NCBI GenBank assembly: GCA_021014325.1
Contig: JAJGQC010000616.1
Span: forward strand, 41,682 to 105,681
Reading direction: 5' to 3'
DNA length: 64,000 nt
Origin: Plazaster borealis
Lineage: Eukaryota; Echinodermata; Asteroidea; Forcipulatida; Labidiasteridae
A program made the translations under genes and the position numbers. Under the pieces are notes generated by a model. That model ran no database searches. It was not told the DNA's origin and was given only the letters and a program-made list of their open reading frames with translations. Shown here in pieces: positions 1-9,658 of this stretch. How positions within the stretch are numbered: the first letter of the stretch is position 1; each line of letters opens with the position of its first letter.

Positions 1-663
1 CCTATGCTGATGATCTATGCCCGATCATCTGGATCCGCCAAACCAGTATAAATAGCTTAGTTGTTAGTGCCCCAGGGAAATCTGATACGGGAATTAACAT
101 AGGCTGGAGGAGGATGATTCAAAAGAGGGCGCTATCAAAAGTAGTTTGTACACAGTTCGCCGTATGGGGGGGACACAATCTCCGGGGGACAGAATCTCCT
201 GCCACACCACCACTATCAACTTGTTTCATGTGATCAAAGAGTTGATTCATTGTCTGAAAACAGTGTGGAATTTCTTTTCTAATGGAACAAGAGCAAAATT
301 AATGGAATAGTTGATGGCTAAAGGAAGTCACAAAATGGCAATGACGCTTGCAGAACGTAATCTCATGGGCGCCCCCATTTTTGTTTGAGTAGATTTTCCA
401 ATCCCCGAACCCATTCAATCCAACTCTTTTTTGTTTGTGTTGAGTAGGGGGAATTAACAAGTCTAATGGCGCCCTCTAGGGACCATGTTTGTTACAACTA
501 TGTGTTTTTGATCCTGAGTAAGAGACAGGAAGATAATCATCACACAGTTGTTCTGATATTGATAATGGTTGCTCGTCTATGTGTCACCAATTTATTGGCA
601 TACTTCTTTAAAGCTCGTCTACGCAACAGTTTGATTATGAGGCATTTTTAAAATGGTGTAAAT
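1..663. other. No recognisable gene or repeat
   Basis: AT-rich intergenic DNA. The longest open frame (466-651) encodes an unremarkable 61-residue peptide with no family features. I see no splice-bounded coding segment and no inverted repeat here. Confidence 0.4.
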
Positions 664-1041
664 AGTCATTGCATACGATACCCGGGGCAAAATTTGTCAA
701 CATCCAAAACATCCGATGACATCATTCTGAGAAAAATGGGTCTGTACATTTTTGTACGGGGACGATTTGGTTTATTCCTGACCTTCAATAATGTTATTCA
801 TTAAAACGGCCTTGAATTTGACATTTTGACTGACGAAATATTCCTCCTTGGAATGTAAGGACCCATTAGTTGTTGAAATCAAATACCTTCATGTTTCAAA
901 TTTCGCTCTGAAAAAGTCGGGAATGAACCAAAACATCCCTTTACAAAAATGTACAGACCCATTTTTTTTTCTTCAGAATTATGTCATCGGATGTTTTGGA
1001 TGTTGACAAGTGCACTGGAAGGGTATCGAATGCAATGGCAC
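664..1041. mobile_element. Foldback MITE, about 380 bp
   Basis: The left arm (664-760) and the right arm (935-1041) are imperfect reverse complements. Both carry the same run through CATCCAAAACATCCGATGAC, followed by a shared segment ending GGGTCTGTACATTTTTGTA. The pairing continues inward (TTTGGTTTATTCC against GGAATGAACCAAA). The whole unit could fold into one long hairpin. It has no coding capacity, so it is a non-autonomous class II element or foldback element. No clear target duplication was found. Confidence 0.7.
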
Positions 1042-1477
1042 TTTAGACCATTTTTTCCCTACTTACATGGGGACTCTATTGGAAAATGAGTACACCATAA
1101 AATTGAATTTGACATTTCCCTTCCTCTTTAAGTTGCAAAAATCGCAAGATTCAAAGATTAATATAAGAGTTTTTGTACAACAAAATTGTGTACACGGGGG
1201 GGGGGGTGACAAATAGAATACTGGAATGGATACACATTCCACTCCCACTGACTTCGTTTGAAAATTCCGCAACACTTCCAGATAGTTCAAATGGATTATT
1301 AGAAGAGTTCATAATAGTAGAATAAGGGACTTGGACACAGTTGAAAACAACAAAAAAAGTGGTTGATTTCAGTGCGCTTTAGATCGGTGATATTTATTTA
1401 TGTTATTTATTTAAAATCTTTGCACATAAAATACATATTAAATTTTACACTTACAATATTGTCCAGGTCAAGACAAA

Positions 1478-1789
1478 AGGGATACGTTGCCTTAAATAGG
1501 GCACTTTTGGCCATAAAAAGCGTCTGTTATAAACAAAATAATGAATATGGTTGGAAAGATGTTTATGAAACTATAGAATATAATTATCCACACAATAAAG
1601 TGAATCGAAATGTGACACAAAATGGCGGACCGTGTTAGTTCACAAATTAGAAGGAAAACAACACACTTTCGAGGCATATTTGTGTGGATCATCTTATATT
1701 ATACTTTTAAAATATCTTTCCAACCATATTCATTTTATAACAAACGCTTTTTATAGCCCGAATCGCCCAATCTAAGGCAATGTGTCCCC
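1478..1789. mobile_element. Foldback MITE, about 310 bp
   Basis: The left arm (1478-1570) and the right arm (1695-1789) are reverse complements over roughly 90 bases. They share TATGGTTGGAAAGAT and a segment with TATAAAAAGCGT. The arms differ at several sites and one has a small deletion, so the copy is not recent. The interior is AT-rich and non-coding. Confidence 0.65.
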
Positions 1790-2160
1790 CAAAAACTGTC
1801 ATCATAGATGTGTCAGACCAAATAAAACCTTACAAATATTAAAATACAAATCGTTTGCAATCGCCGCAACTTTTTGTGACAAAATAAAAAAGACAAATAG
1901 AGCCATCAACGAAAAAACAGGAAAATAGAAAATGTTATAACAGGGCGCAAATAAAAACAAATAAAGTCCAGTAGAAGAAGACCCACAGACGTAAAACAAG
2001 AAACTTGTTTATAAAAATACATGTTTACAAAAATATTACATTATTTACAAACGAGCCACAGGGCGGCACGGGCTTCCTGCAGGTGAGTGGGGGTACAAAG
2101 CTCAATGGAGAGAAACGAATAATTTTACAAATCTGTTATTTTCATAGAGATTGCAACGTA
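1790..2160. other. Non-coding intergenic DNA
   Basis: No splice-bounded coding frame is visible. A short stretch near 2043-2090 (GAGCCACAG, then CTGCAGG) resembles 14640-14670, which suggests another old dispersed repeat. Confidence 0.3.
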
Positions 2161-2164
2161 CTAT

Positions 2165-2460
2165 TTTTCATGGTATTTTCATCAAGAACGTCGAATCCGT
2201 CCACGTTTCGTGAGGTTACAGCGGGTACCAACCGCATCTCTGTCCGCAGCATTCGCGAACGGACACCAAGGATTGAGAAGTCTGAGAAATGATTAATGCA
2301 TATATCATTTCTCAGAATCAACTGTTTTGGGGTGGAAAATTATCCAAACCACATTACTTCGAAGTGAATCCTTCCTCAAAATAGTTTATACTATCAACAG
2401 CTGCAGTGCTTCTGACCAATTAAGTTTGTATGGTCATTAATTTTTTTGGAGTAGCCTATT
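2165..2460. repeat. Dispersed 120-bp segment joined to a half MITE
   Basis: Positions 2170-2285 match the reverse complement of 42645-42755, just after the GTPBP6 stop codon. They share GCGGGTACCAAC and AAGAACGTC blocks with scattered substitutions. Next comes a 36-bp near-perfect palindrome (2280-2320, GAGAAATGAT...ATCATTTCTC). The segment 2320-2460 resembles the right half of the TTAA MITE family seen at 23138-23531 (TTTTGGGG, TTCCA, ACTTCGAAGTGAA, CAGCTGC). The structure looks like a MITE whose left half was replaced. Confidence 0.5.
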
Positions 2461-2499
2461 TACCAATCTATGACCCTAACCGTTAAGGTCAAAATACTC

Positions 2500-2533
2500 T
2501 CATTCTGAGACGTAATACTGTTCACTGTAACTA

Positions 2534-2601
<68 letters not shown>

Positions 2602-3141
2602 AGCAACAAACACTCTCTCAGGGCCAGGGGCGGATGGTGCATCAGTCATTGCAAGGTCTGATTCAGCGGATCCGTAGTCGGCCTCCTGGTCATCTCCCGA
2701 AACCACATCTGTGTCGTCATCAATAGCTATGAGGTCAGGGGTCGCGGGTTCAGTTGCCAGTAACAGTCCACCGTTGTCGATCTCAGCGGATCCGTAGTCG
2801 GCCTCCTGGTCATCTCCCGAAACCACATCTGTGTCGTCATCAATAGCTATGAGGTCAGGGGTCGTGGGTTCCGTTGGCGGTAACAGTCCACCGTTGTCGA
2901 TCTTGACGCGGATCGTTGACTCGGGAAGCTTCGGCAACGGAACTTCGTTACTGAGCAGAGATTCGCGGTCGTGCTTGAGGCTCGGATGAGGGTCCATGGT
3001 TTCCACTCCATTTGTATGGGCTAGTACGATGACGATCCCACCCAGAGCACCAGCGACCAAGATGAGAGTTGTCAGAACGACAGCGCATGCGCAAATCCTT
3101 GTTCGTTGAGTACGCCAATACGAATCGTTCACAGCATCAGC
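2500..3141 (-). CDS. Membrane-protein gene, exon 2 (residues 38-250)
   Basis: The frame is open from the acceptor TATATAG to a TGA at 2500. Directly upstream of the exon the same frame has the TAG of the acceptor itself, so translation cannot begin earlier in genomic sequence. The exon carries the transmembrane segment, the two 40-residue repeats and the serine tract. Confidence 0.6.
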
Positions 3142-5983
3142 CTATATACAATGACAGAAAAACATTTGAAATATAAACACCCATAACAAAAATCAAAGTA
3201 TGACGAATTTAGCGTAAGGTAAAGTGTTTAAATCTAAAAAAGAAGGGAACAAATTAAACTTTTGTTTTATGTTAATTTTTGGACATCAAGTAGATGTTGG
3301 CGTCGGACTTCACGTCGGCAATTTTTTAATTTTTTATATTTTATGTTCAATACTGGCTTTTGTGTTAATGTTTGATGTTGGCTCATGGTCGGCAACCATA
3401 TTGGTATAACATTTAGCATATTGAGATTAAGCCAACACCTTTTTTGTTTTTCGTCAACAGAATTCTAAAATAATTATTGTTAACAATTTATAACAAAAAT
3501 CACACCACGACAACATGCGGCAGGGGCTAGTATCAAACAAAATAATGTAGTTAAAGGCATCGTACACGTTTAGTAATTACTCAAAATATGTATTAGCATA
3601 AAAACTGACTTGGTAGCGAGCAACAGGGAGCTGTTGATAGTATAAAACATTGTGAGAAACGACTCCCTCTGAAGTAACGTAGTTTTTTGAGAAAGAGGTA
3701 ATTTCTCACTAAAATAATAAAAACTTCTTGCAAGAAGTTTTTATTCCTATCTGAAAGCACACACATTTGTACAACAAGGGTGTTTTTTCTTTCATCATTT
3801 TCTGGCAACTTCATGACCAACTGAGCCCAAATTTTCACAGGCTTGTTATTTTATGCATATGTTGGAATACACCAAATGAGAACACTGGTCTTTGACAATT
3901 ACCAAACGTGTACGATGCCTTTAAGCCTATCTGGGCCTTCAAGTAGAACCGTCTTTACAATTAACAGTTTGCTTGTTACAGAACAAGTACATTTTGATGG
4001 TCAGTGTCTTGGCTAACGTTGAAGTGTTTTGAGATGGAGCAATCAAATAATAATAATATAATAATAAAACCGTGTTTATATAGCGCCTTTCAAACTACAC
4101 AAAGCGCTTCGTAAAAAAACACATAAAAATACACGAAACATAAAAATTTAACAAACTCCTATAATACAAAAGCACCATAGCGAAGTGAGCGATGACTAGC
4201 GAAGTGATCGGACGTCATGGTTCAGACTCCCCACAAGGAGATCATTCACCAGTGGTCCGAATCAGACTGAAACTGTCACAGTATTGCACGAAATATATAA
4301 GGGTGACAAAAGCATCAAACAAACACAATTGCATGAATTGCCCAAATGCCAGTAATTCTCGAAGAAGTCAGTACTCAGTTGATATATACACTCTAAAAAC
4401 TCCTGGGTGAGAAATGACCCGGATTCGGGTCACGTTGGGCCTGACCCCTTTCTGGGTCATGACCCCAGAATCTGTTTTAAAATGACTACGAGATGGGTCA
4501 AATGAGGGCAGAATCTGGATCAAAATCCCCTTATTTTGCCAGTTTCCGGGTCAGGCTGGCCCTGAGACGTGTGTCAGGCCCCCCTTGGGAACCGGATTAC
4601 GGTTAATTTCTAACCCGGAAGTTTTTACTGATGGTGGAGTGAGTGTAACATTAGTTGATTACGCTAATGTTAAGCAAACGTTGGGACAGCTTTGACATAT
4701 GCAAATTTGTAGGCAAATTTTAAATTTATAGTGACTTTTCTTGATAATATTTGAACAATTTGGTTGAATTGAGTTTTGTGTACTTATGTGTATTATTACG
4801 TCTATAGGAAAATATGCATAGTACGTTGTATTTAAAGGCAGTGGACACTATTGGTAATTACTCAAAATAATTGTTAGCATAAAAACTTACTTGGTAATGA
4901 GCAATAGAGAGCTGTTGATAGTATAAAACATTGTGAGAAACGGCTCCCTCTGAAGTAACGTAGTTTCAACGAATTTGATTTCGAGACCTCAGAATTAGAT
5001 TTTGAGGTCCCGAAATCAAGCATCTGAAAGCACACAACTTTGTGTGACAAGGGTGTTTTTCTTCCATTATTATCTCGCAACTTCGACGACCAATTGAGTT
5101 CAAATTTTCACAGTTTCGTTATTTTGTGCATATGTTGAGATACACCAAGTGAGAAGACTGGTCTTTGACAATTACCAATAGTGTCCAGTGGCTTTAAAGG
5201 CATTTGAATTAAAAAGTAAAAGTTTGAATAAAATAAATTTAAAGTGTTATGATTGCGATGGTGTACGGATCCTGGACTATGTAATACATGAAATGTGGTA
5301 TAGGTATTACGACTGTAAAATGTGTTTAGTTATTATTGTAACATAAATCAATTAACATAAATGATCGAAATTAACAATGCATATTCAAATAGTTGAATGG
5401 TTACGGGCATAAAATGAAAAGAAAGATCAGCTGCAAGGAGTCATTGTTTAAGAATGAAGGAGTCATTGTTTTAGAGTGACCGTAGTTGGCCCATTTTTGG
5501 TACAATGTTGATCCCACATAAACAATTACTATAGGCCGAAGTCGGGCCATTACACGCTGACCCAACGTAACGCCAATTAGCAAAAACTACGTTGGGCCGA
5601 TTACTGTAAATCAATCATTGGCCCAACATGTCCGTTTCGGTTGCCCTAGATTGGACCGTGGAGTTATACAAGGATTGGACTAAGGCTATGGTGCCGATGT
5701 TGGGCCAACTGTAATGTCAATGATCAAAAGTACATTGATGATCAACATTAGCCTAACAAGGCTTATAACCGTTTTGTTGGTCTTACATTGCACCAACGGA
5801 GTGTGTTGCTATCTGGGAGCAAATCATTGAAAATTGAATTTGTGATGGAACTTCAATTTCAAATCAACCTACCTGTGAATCTGTATTGTCGACCATGTAC
5901 ACTACAGTCGATTCTTTCTGGGCGGTGATCGGTGGCTTCTCGGCCGATGTAACCGCCGATGTCACGGTGCCTTTGGGAAACAT
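2500..5983 (-). CDS. Predicted type II single-pass membrane protein with acidic repeats and poly-Ser tail (family unknown)
   Basis: This is a two-exon gene model, 5983-5873 joined to 3141-2500, predicting 250 residues. Exon 1 starts at an ATG 55 bases after a TATACAAG sequence and ends CAG|GTAGGT. Exon 2 begins after TATATAG, and both junctions are phase 0. The N-terminal 37 residues are polar with a Tyr (VVYMVDN). A basic stretch (WRTQRTR) precedes a hydrophobic segment of about 24 residues (AVVLTTLILVAGALGGIVIV), as in a signal anchor with the N terminus in the cytosol. The outer part is acidic and Pro/Thr-rich. It contains two nearly identical 40-residue repeats, then a run of about 24 Ser and the ending YSEQYYVSE. 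I do not recognise the family. The exon join and C terminus are inferred; the gene could continue through an undetected donor. Confidence 0.5.
2533..2604. repeat. Triplet microsatellite (GCT/AGC)n coding for poly-Ser
   Basis: About 24 consecutive GCT-type triplets with two ACT interruptions. On the coding minus strand they read as AGC/AGT serine codons. Such a tract is likely length-variable between individuals. Confidence 0.9.
2663..2902. repeat. Two tandem 120-bp units inside the coding exon
   Basis: Units 2663-2782 and 2783-2902 are almost identical, with about half a dozen differences around 2745-2765 and 2865-2885. Because 120 is a multiple of 3 they encode two 40-residue repeats (IDNGGLL ... 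DLIAIDDDTDVVSGDDQEADY). The similarity indicates recent duplication. Confidence 0.9.
3142..3550. other. Intron of the membrane-protein gene, 3' part
   Basis: AT-rich non-coding sequence. The acceptor side reads TTGTATATAG with only a weak polypyrimidine tract. No repeat was recognised between 3142 and 3550. Confidence 0.4.
3551..3924. mobile_element. TTAA MITE, type A (374 bp)
   Basis: The ends are perfect inverted repeats next to TTAA: TTAAAGGCATCGTACACG on the left and its complement on the right. The interior has a centre palindrome (AAAACTTCTTGCAAGAAGTTTT at 3719-3741). TTAA at both borders fits piggyBac-type integration. There is no open frame. Close relatives are at 14165, 29896, 53557 and 63942. 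Confidence 0.85.
4040..4180. repeat. (AAT)n followed by a TATATAGCGC dispersed repeat
   Basis: A run of ATA/AAT triplets is followed by TTTATATAGCGCCTTTC and AAAGCGCTTCG. Similar triplet-plus-GCGC segments occur at 18000-18080, 20540-20610 and 23625-23690, so this is probably a decayed 3' end of the same retroposon group. Confidence 0.45.
4389..4641. mobile_element. CACTC-ended MITE, copy 1 (about 250 bp)
   Basis: It begins CACTCTAAAAACTCCTGGGT and ends with a reverse-complement-like GTTTTT...GGAGTG. The interior is rich in GGGTCA/TGACCC words in both orientations. A second copy lies at 6820-7042. Confidence 0.65.
4831..5198. mobile_element. TTAA MITE, type A, 'GTGGACAC' variant
   Basis: The ends are TTTAAAGGCAGTGGACACTA and the complement of TTTAAAGCCACTGGACACTA. 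The interior is homologous to the copy at 3551 (CTCCCTCTGAAGTAACGTAG, GCACACAA, TTTTCACAG). Its centre palindrome is different: TTTCGAGACCTCA with TGAGGTCCCGAAA. It represents a sister subfamily. Confidence 0.85.
5470..5815. repeat. TTGGGCCAA-rich degenerate repeat
   Basis: The words GTTGGGCC, TTGGCCCA and CCCAACGT recur in both orientations about every 50-60 bases, giving a patchy palindromic array. No end motifs are clear. It is probably an old non-autonomous element. Confidence 0.45.
5873..5983 (-). CDS. Membrane-protein gene, exon 1 (residues 1-37)
   Basis: The exon has 111 bases in 37 codons, from the first ATG to a strong donor (CACAG|GTAGGT). Residues 18-33 (PPITAQKESTVVYMVD) would be cytosolic in the predicted topology. 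It ends in phase 0, which matches the phase of the downstream exon. Confidence 0.5.
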
Positions 5984-6033
5984 ATCTTCAGTTTCAGGAA
6001 TCAGTTGATACCAGAACAAACTTAGACGTCCCT

Positions 6034-6040
6034 TGTATAG
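6034..6040 (-). promoter_or_regulatory. Possible TATA box for the membrane-protein gene
   Basis: On the minus strand the sequence reads TATACAAG about 50-55 bases before the exon 1 ATG. It would place transcription start some 25 bases before the ATG. This is position-based inference only. Confidence 0.3.
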
Positions 6041-6059
6041 AGCTCCAAACACCAAACTG

Positions 6060-6665
6060 AACCAATGATACGGTTGTTATTTCCTACTGGTGTTTATAAT
6101 GTTTGGACAAATCCTGCCCACGCTTTAAGTTCCTGGTTGAAAATGCATTGTTGTGCAACCGGTGTCGATTTACAGTGGTTTGGTACCGGTAGCCTTCAAG
6201 TCAAATCGTTTTCAAGCACGATCGGTACAAGTGCGCTTAATTGTTGCATAGTGCAAAATCTATGATCGTTTCCATGCAGGCTTGAATTCAAGACTAATGG
6301 TCGGCAGCTGGGAGGTTTGGTGGGTGCATGTCCCACCACGAAATTCACCCATGAAGGTCAGTGGTTGGTGGTGACTACCAACCGATTTCCTTATACAGGT
6401 CAAATATCTTTCTGTTGACGTTGTCACATTGGTTTGGTTGTACCATGGAGCAAGGTGGTATCTTTCCTGCTGCCTTTCACATGTGGACCCCAACACCAAG
6501 TCCTACCTTCAGTTCCCATGAGAGTTATTTTCATCCTTAATTTTTTTCTTCTTGTAGTTCCTTACCGAGAGTGGTTTTTTAGCCTTGTTGGGGCGAACTT
6601 GTGCATAACCCATAGAGAAAGGACCAGTACATATATTTTATGCATTACAAATAAATACATTTAAA
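6060..6665. other. Intergenic DNA with a repeat fragment near 6540-6610
   Basis: The stretch 6540-6610 (TTCTTCTTGTAG, ACCGAGAGTGG, TTTTTAGCC) resembles 59115-59160 and the reverse complement of 15460-15515. The rest shows no coding signal. Confidence 0.4.
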
Positions 6666-6790
6666 CATATGGGTTCGACGAATCCCTGACCGGCGACCAA
6701 GTGGCTGGGTTTTCAGTCCCTATACCTGGTCGCGTGGGTTTTCTCTAGTTGGAGTTTTGCTCCCTCATCTAAAACTGTTTCTTATTATAT
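6665..6790 (+). repeat. SINE-like fragment related to 29590-29715
   Basis: It shares GGTTTTCAGTCCCTA-like, GTGGGTTTTC and CTCATCTAAAACT blocks with 29590-29715, where a B-box-like GGTTCGAATCCC precedes the same body. It is a truncated copy. Confidence 0.4.
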
Positions 6791-6819
6791 TCTCTATACC
6801 CCCTACGGATCAAAGTGCT

Positions 6820-7042
6820 ACGCTCCAAAAAACGTACGGGTCAGTTTTGAACCGGATCCGGGTCCTGTGGGGCCTGACCCATTTCTGGTTCAGTGTGACC
6901 GGGGAATCTATGTCAAAATGACCCAGAAATGGGTCACAATGACGCAGAGTCCGAGTTGAAATACATTTGTGTATAATGGGTCAGGCTCCTTAGGACCCGG
7001 ACATCCGGCTTAATTCTGACCCGGGAGTTTTGTTTGGAGTGT
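6820..7042. mobile_element. CACTC-ended MITE, copy 2
   Basis: The ends CTCCAAAAAACGTACGGGTC and the complement of GACCCGGGAGTTTTGTTTGG are inverted repeats. The body shares GGGGCCTGACCC, TTTCTGG and ATGGGTCA with 4389-4641. Confidence 0.65.
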
Positions 7043-7164
7043 TGCCGCTTTTGAGGGTTTTTTCAGACGTCTGCTCCCTGCTCCATAATTCATTTGAAGG
7101 ACATGTTTTTCAGCAGTGGGACAAAAGGTTTAATCGCGGGAAGTATCCGTGACAGATGAAACAT

Positions 7165-7240
7165 CATCGACCCCCATCCAACCACCCACCCAACCACCAA
7201 CCAACCTCCCACCACCCACCCACCAACACCCGTCCCTCAC
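7165..7240. repeat. CCACC/CCAACC-rich low-complexity tract
   Basis: A C/A-rich minisatellite of CCACC and CCAACC words, non-coding. Confidence 0.7.
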
Positions 7241-7699
7241 CCTTCCATCTTAAGAAAAAAACTTAACACTGATTGTTAAAATGTGACAATTGCTACATAG
7301 AGGTTAGAAATTTTTCAAACGCTCGACAGTAGAAAAACTCCAAGTTCAAACAATGTACGAGACCGTACCAGGCAGCTATTAGCTCCCTTGATTCACAATT
7401 GACCTCGCCAAAGATTCAACAACAAACGCGATCATTGGTAGACTTTAATCGGTCAGGTCAATTGAGGTCGCGGCCGCTGATTATAACTCGGTACCACAGG
7501 TAGTAAGTACTCCACAGGTATTGCGTTCGTACCACGCAGTACCCCGATGGGGGCACATGCTAATAGAGAGAAAGTCAAGTGACGCATCACGAGTACAATG
7601 TCAACCATAAACGTTTTCTGTGAATCAAAGATTTGAGAGTCGTGGCTTTTATGGATTATTGGAAATGGTACAAAATTAAGGAAGCGTTAAATGTAGATG

Positions 7700-7930
7700 G
7701 GGTGTCTTGTGGCTGAGTGGTTTAGAGCATCGAATTCAAGTTCCAAGATGGAGACTGGTCAGTTTACTATATGGCTCCGCAGGCCCCCACGAGGGTTCTC
7801 ATCCGAAGGCCGAGTCCAACCCCGTACTCTGCCGTCTTCCTGGAGGACTCCGAGTCTGAACGGCCACCTGGTGGGAACGGAGCTCTGCAGGGCCCCATGA
7901 GGGTTCTCCCTCGAAGGCCTCCAACCCCTT
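7700..7930 (+). repeat. Possible tRNA-derived SINE remnant with internal duplication
   Basis: GTGGCTGAGTGGTTTAGAGC (7710-7729) looks like a tRNA A box. Downstream, GAGGGTTCTC ... CGAAGGCC appears twice, about 120 bases apart (7785-7815 and 7898-7922). No B box is clear. It is only loosely similar to the main SINE family. Confidence 0.35.
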
Positions 7931-8264
7931 ACTTTATGTAGTTCACCCATGTGTTCATTTTGGATGAGCATATAGTTTAAACATTTTACGGTTAACCTAG
8001 TATTAAAAATTGAAAAGAAAAATGAAGTCAAGTTGTCAGCAAATAAGTTTGATTTGGTTTTACGATATGCTGGTTCTTGATTTTTGAATTGTTAGCATTT
8101 AGAAAAGGTTTTGCTATTATGCTGGGAAGCTTATTTTAATAGTGTGGTGCACGCCGATTACTAATTGCAGGTGATTTCATTCAGTGACCGGTCGGTAGAA
8201 TTCCACGAAGATTGCGGCAATATTTTTCCACTGCAATTTGAAACGACGGAAGCCGTTTCTCTTC

Positions 8265-8732
8265 TAAACTGCTCACAAAAAGTTAGGAAACTTTTTTTAA
8301 TCAAGTATAATTTTATTATTTATTACTCTCTTTGTATATGTTATATATCAATGCAAAGCTGAAGTGTTCCTCTTTAAAATGATACCACATTTGCAATGAT
8401 TACATGTTGCTGAATTTGGCTACATGAATGACAATGAGGCAAAATGACAAATCAAATGTGCCAAAATTACCGCATGTTTGAATTAAGTAGCAGTTTGTTT
8501 GTTCACACAGGATAACACAAAATTGCTAATTTTGGCACATTTGATTTGTGACTTTGTCTCATTCTCATTAATGTGGCCAAGTTCAGCAACATGTCATCAT
8601 TGCACATTTGGTATCATTTTAAAGAAGAACACTTCATCTTTCTATTGATATGCAACATAATACAAGAGGGTAATAAATAATAAACAAATATACAAGATTA
8701 AACAAGTGTCCTAACTTTTTGTGAGCAGTTTA
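8265..8732. mobile_element. Foldback MITE, about 470 bp, TA-flanked
   Basis: Two arms of about 215 bases (8265-8480 and 8520-8732) are reverse complements. They start AAACTGCTCACAAAAAGTTA and end with its complement, separated by about 40 bases. TA borders suggest a Tc1/mariner-type origin. The arms differ by small indels and are non-coding. Confidence 0.75.
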
Positions 8733-9185
8733 TGAGTTCAAATTTCGTGCAGAAGCCACAGCCGGTACAGTTCTGAGGATCCTGACACCTCCCATAATTA
8801 TAGGGAAATCCGGACTGTTTTTTGAGAAATTTTGAACAGCAATACTTTTCTCTGAATTTTTATTTCAAAATAGAAAGAATCATCACCTCAAGTGATTATT
8901 CAGTCATGACTTCCTCGTTAGTACGTGCATTTCCACTGAGTACGGTTAAAAGGTGCGCATCATTTTCATTTGGTATCAGTGGCGGGTCTGGGGGTCACGT
9001 GCGTGCAACGGGGAAATTATTTGTTTTTGGCGCTAATGGGCTTAAGTGTATAACTGTCAATTAGTATTAATTGACACAAGTCCATCCATGTGTCACGCTA
9101 CATGTTTATTCATTTGTCTATTGTACTTTTTCCATTAATTGATGTTGTATAAATCCCTATTGCTATATCATGTGGTGGATGCATC
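8733..9185. other. No gene or repeat recognised
   Basis: The open frame at 8822-9064 has no family features. Nothing else stands out. Confidence 0.35.
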
Positions 9186-9187
9186 TT

Positions 9188-9400
9188 TTAAGGCAATGCA
9201 CACGTTTGGTAATTACTCAAAATATATAATAGCATAAAAACTGACTTGATAAAGGGGGACCAAAAAGGAGGATCAGATCCTGATCGCTCTTGCGTTCACA
9301 CTAGCTGTTGATCGCCCTTTGATCGCCCTTGCAGGATCTGATCCTCCTTTGATCACCCTTGCCGGATCAAGTGTGAACGCGGTCTCTGAGAGGTAATAGG
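9188..9400. mobile_element. Truncated TTAA MITE interrupted by a small palindromic insert
   Basis: Positions 9190-9253 match the first 60 bases of type A MITEs (CACACGTTTGGTAATTACTC, then AAAAACTGACTTG). The homology stops at AAAGGGGGACC. From about 9257, GGAGGATCAGATCCTGATCG is mirrored at 9333-9353 by CAGGATCTGATCCTCC, indicating an inserted foldback sequence. Confidence 0.5.
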
Positions 9401-9658
9401 CTTGATAATGATAGAAAAAAGCATCATACCCCGGGTATAATTATACAATTTCCAAGAGTGAACAACATTCGTGCGAGTCTGTATTCATGGATAGCGTTGT
9501 GAGGTATTTAAGGATTGTAAAAAGTTAAGAATTTTGCCCAACTGACGGTCATGTTGTCATTAACCCTATGTAAAAGGGGCACACATTCGGGCGTAATTTG
9601 AAATGGGATTTCTAACAATTAGCATATCCTCGTCCTAAGTTTTAATTTTGTTTCAATG

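Noticed and set aside
3130..3132. GTG as a start codon for the 2500-3132 frame
   Set aside because: Nuclear animal genes do not normally start at GTG. An upstream exon with an ATG and matching phase exists at 5983-5873.
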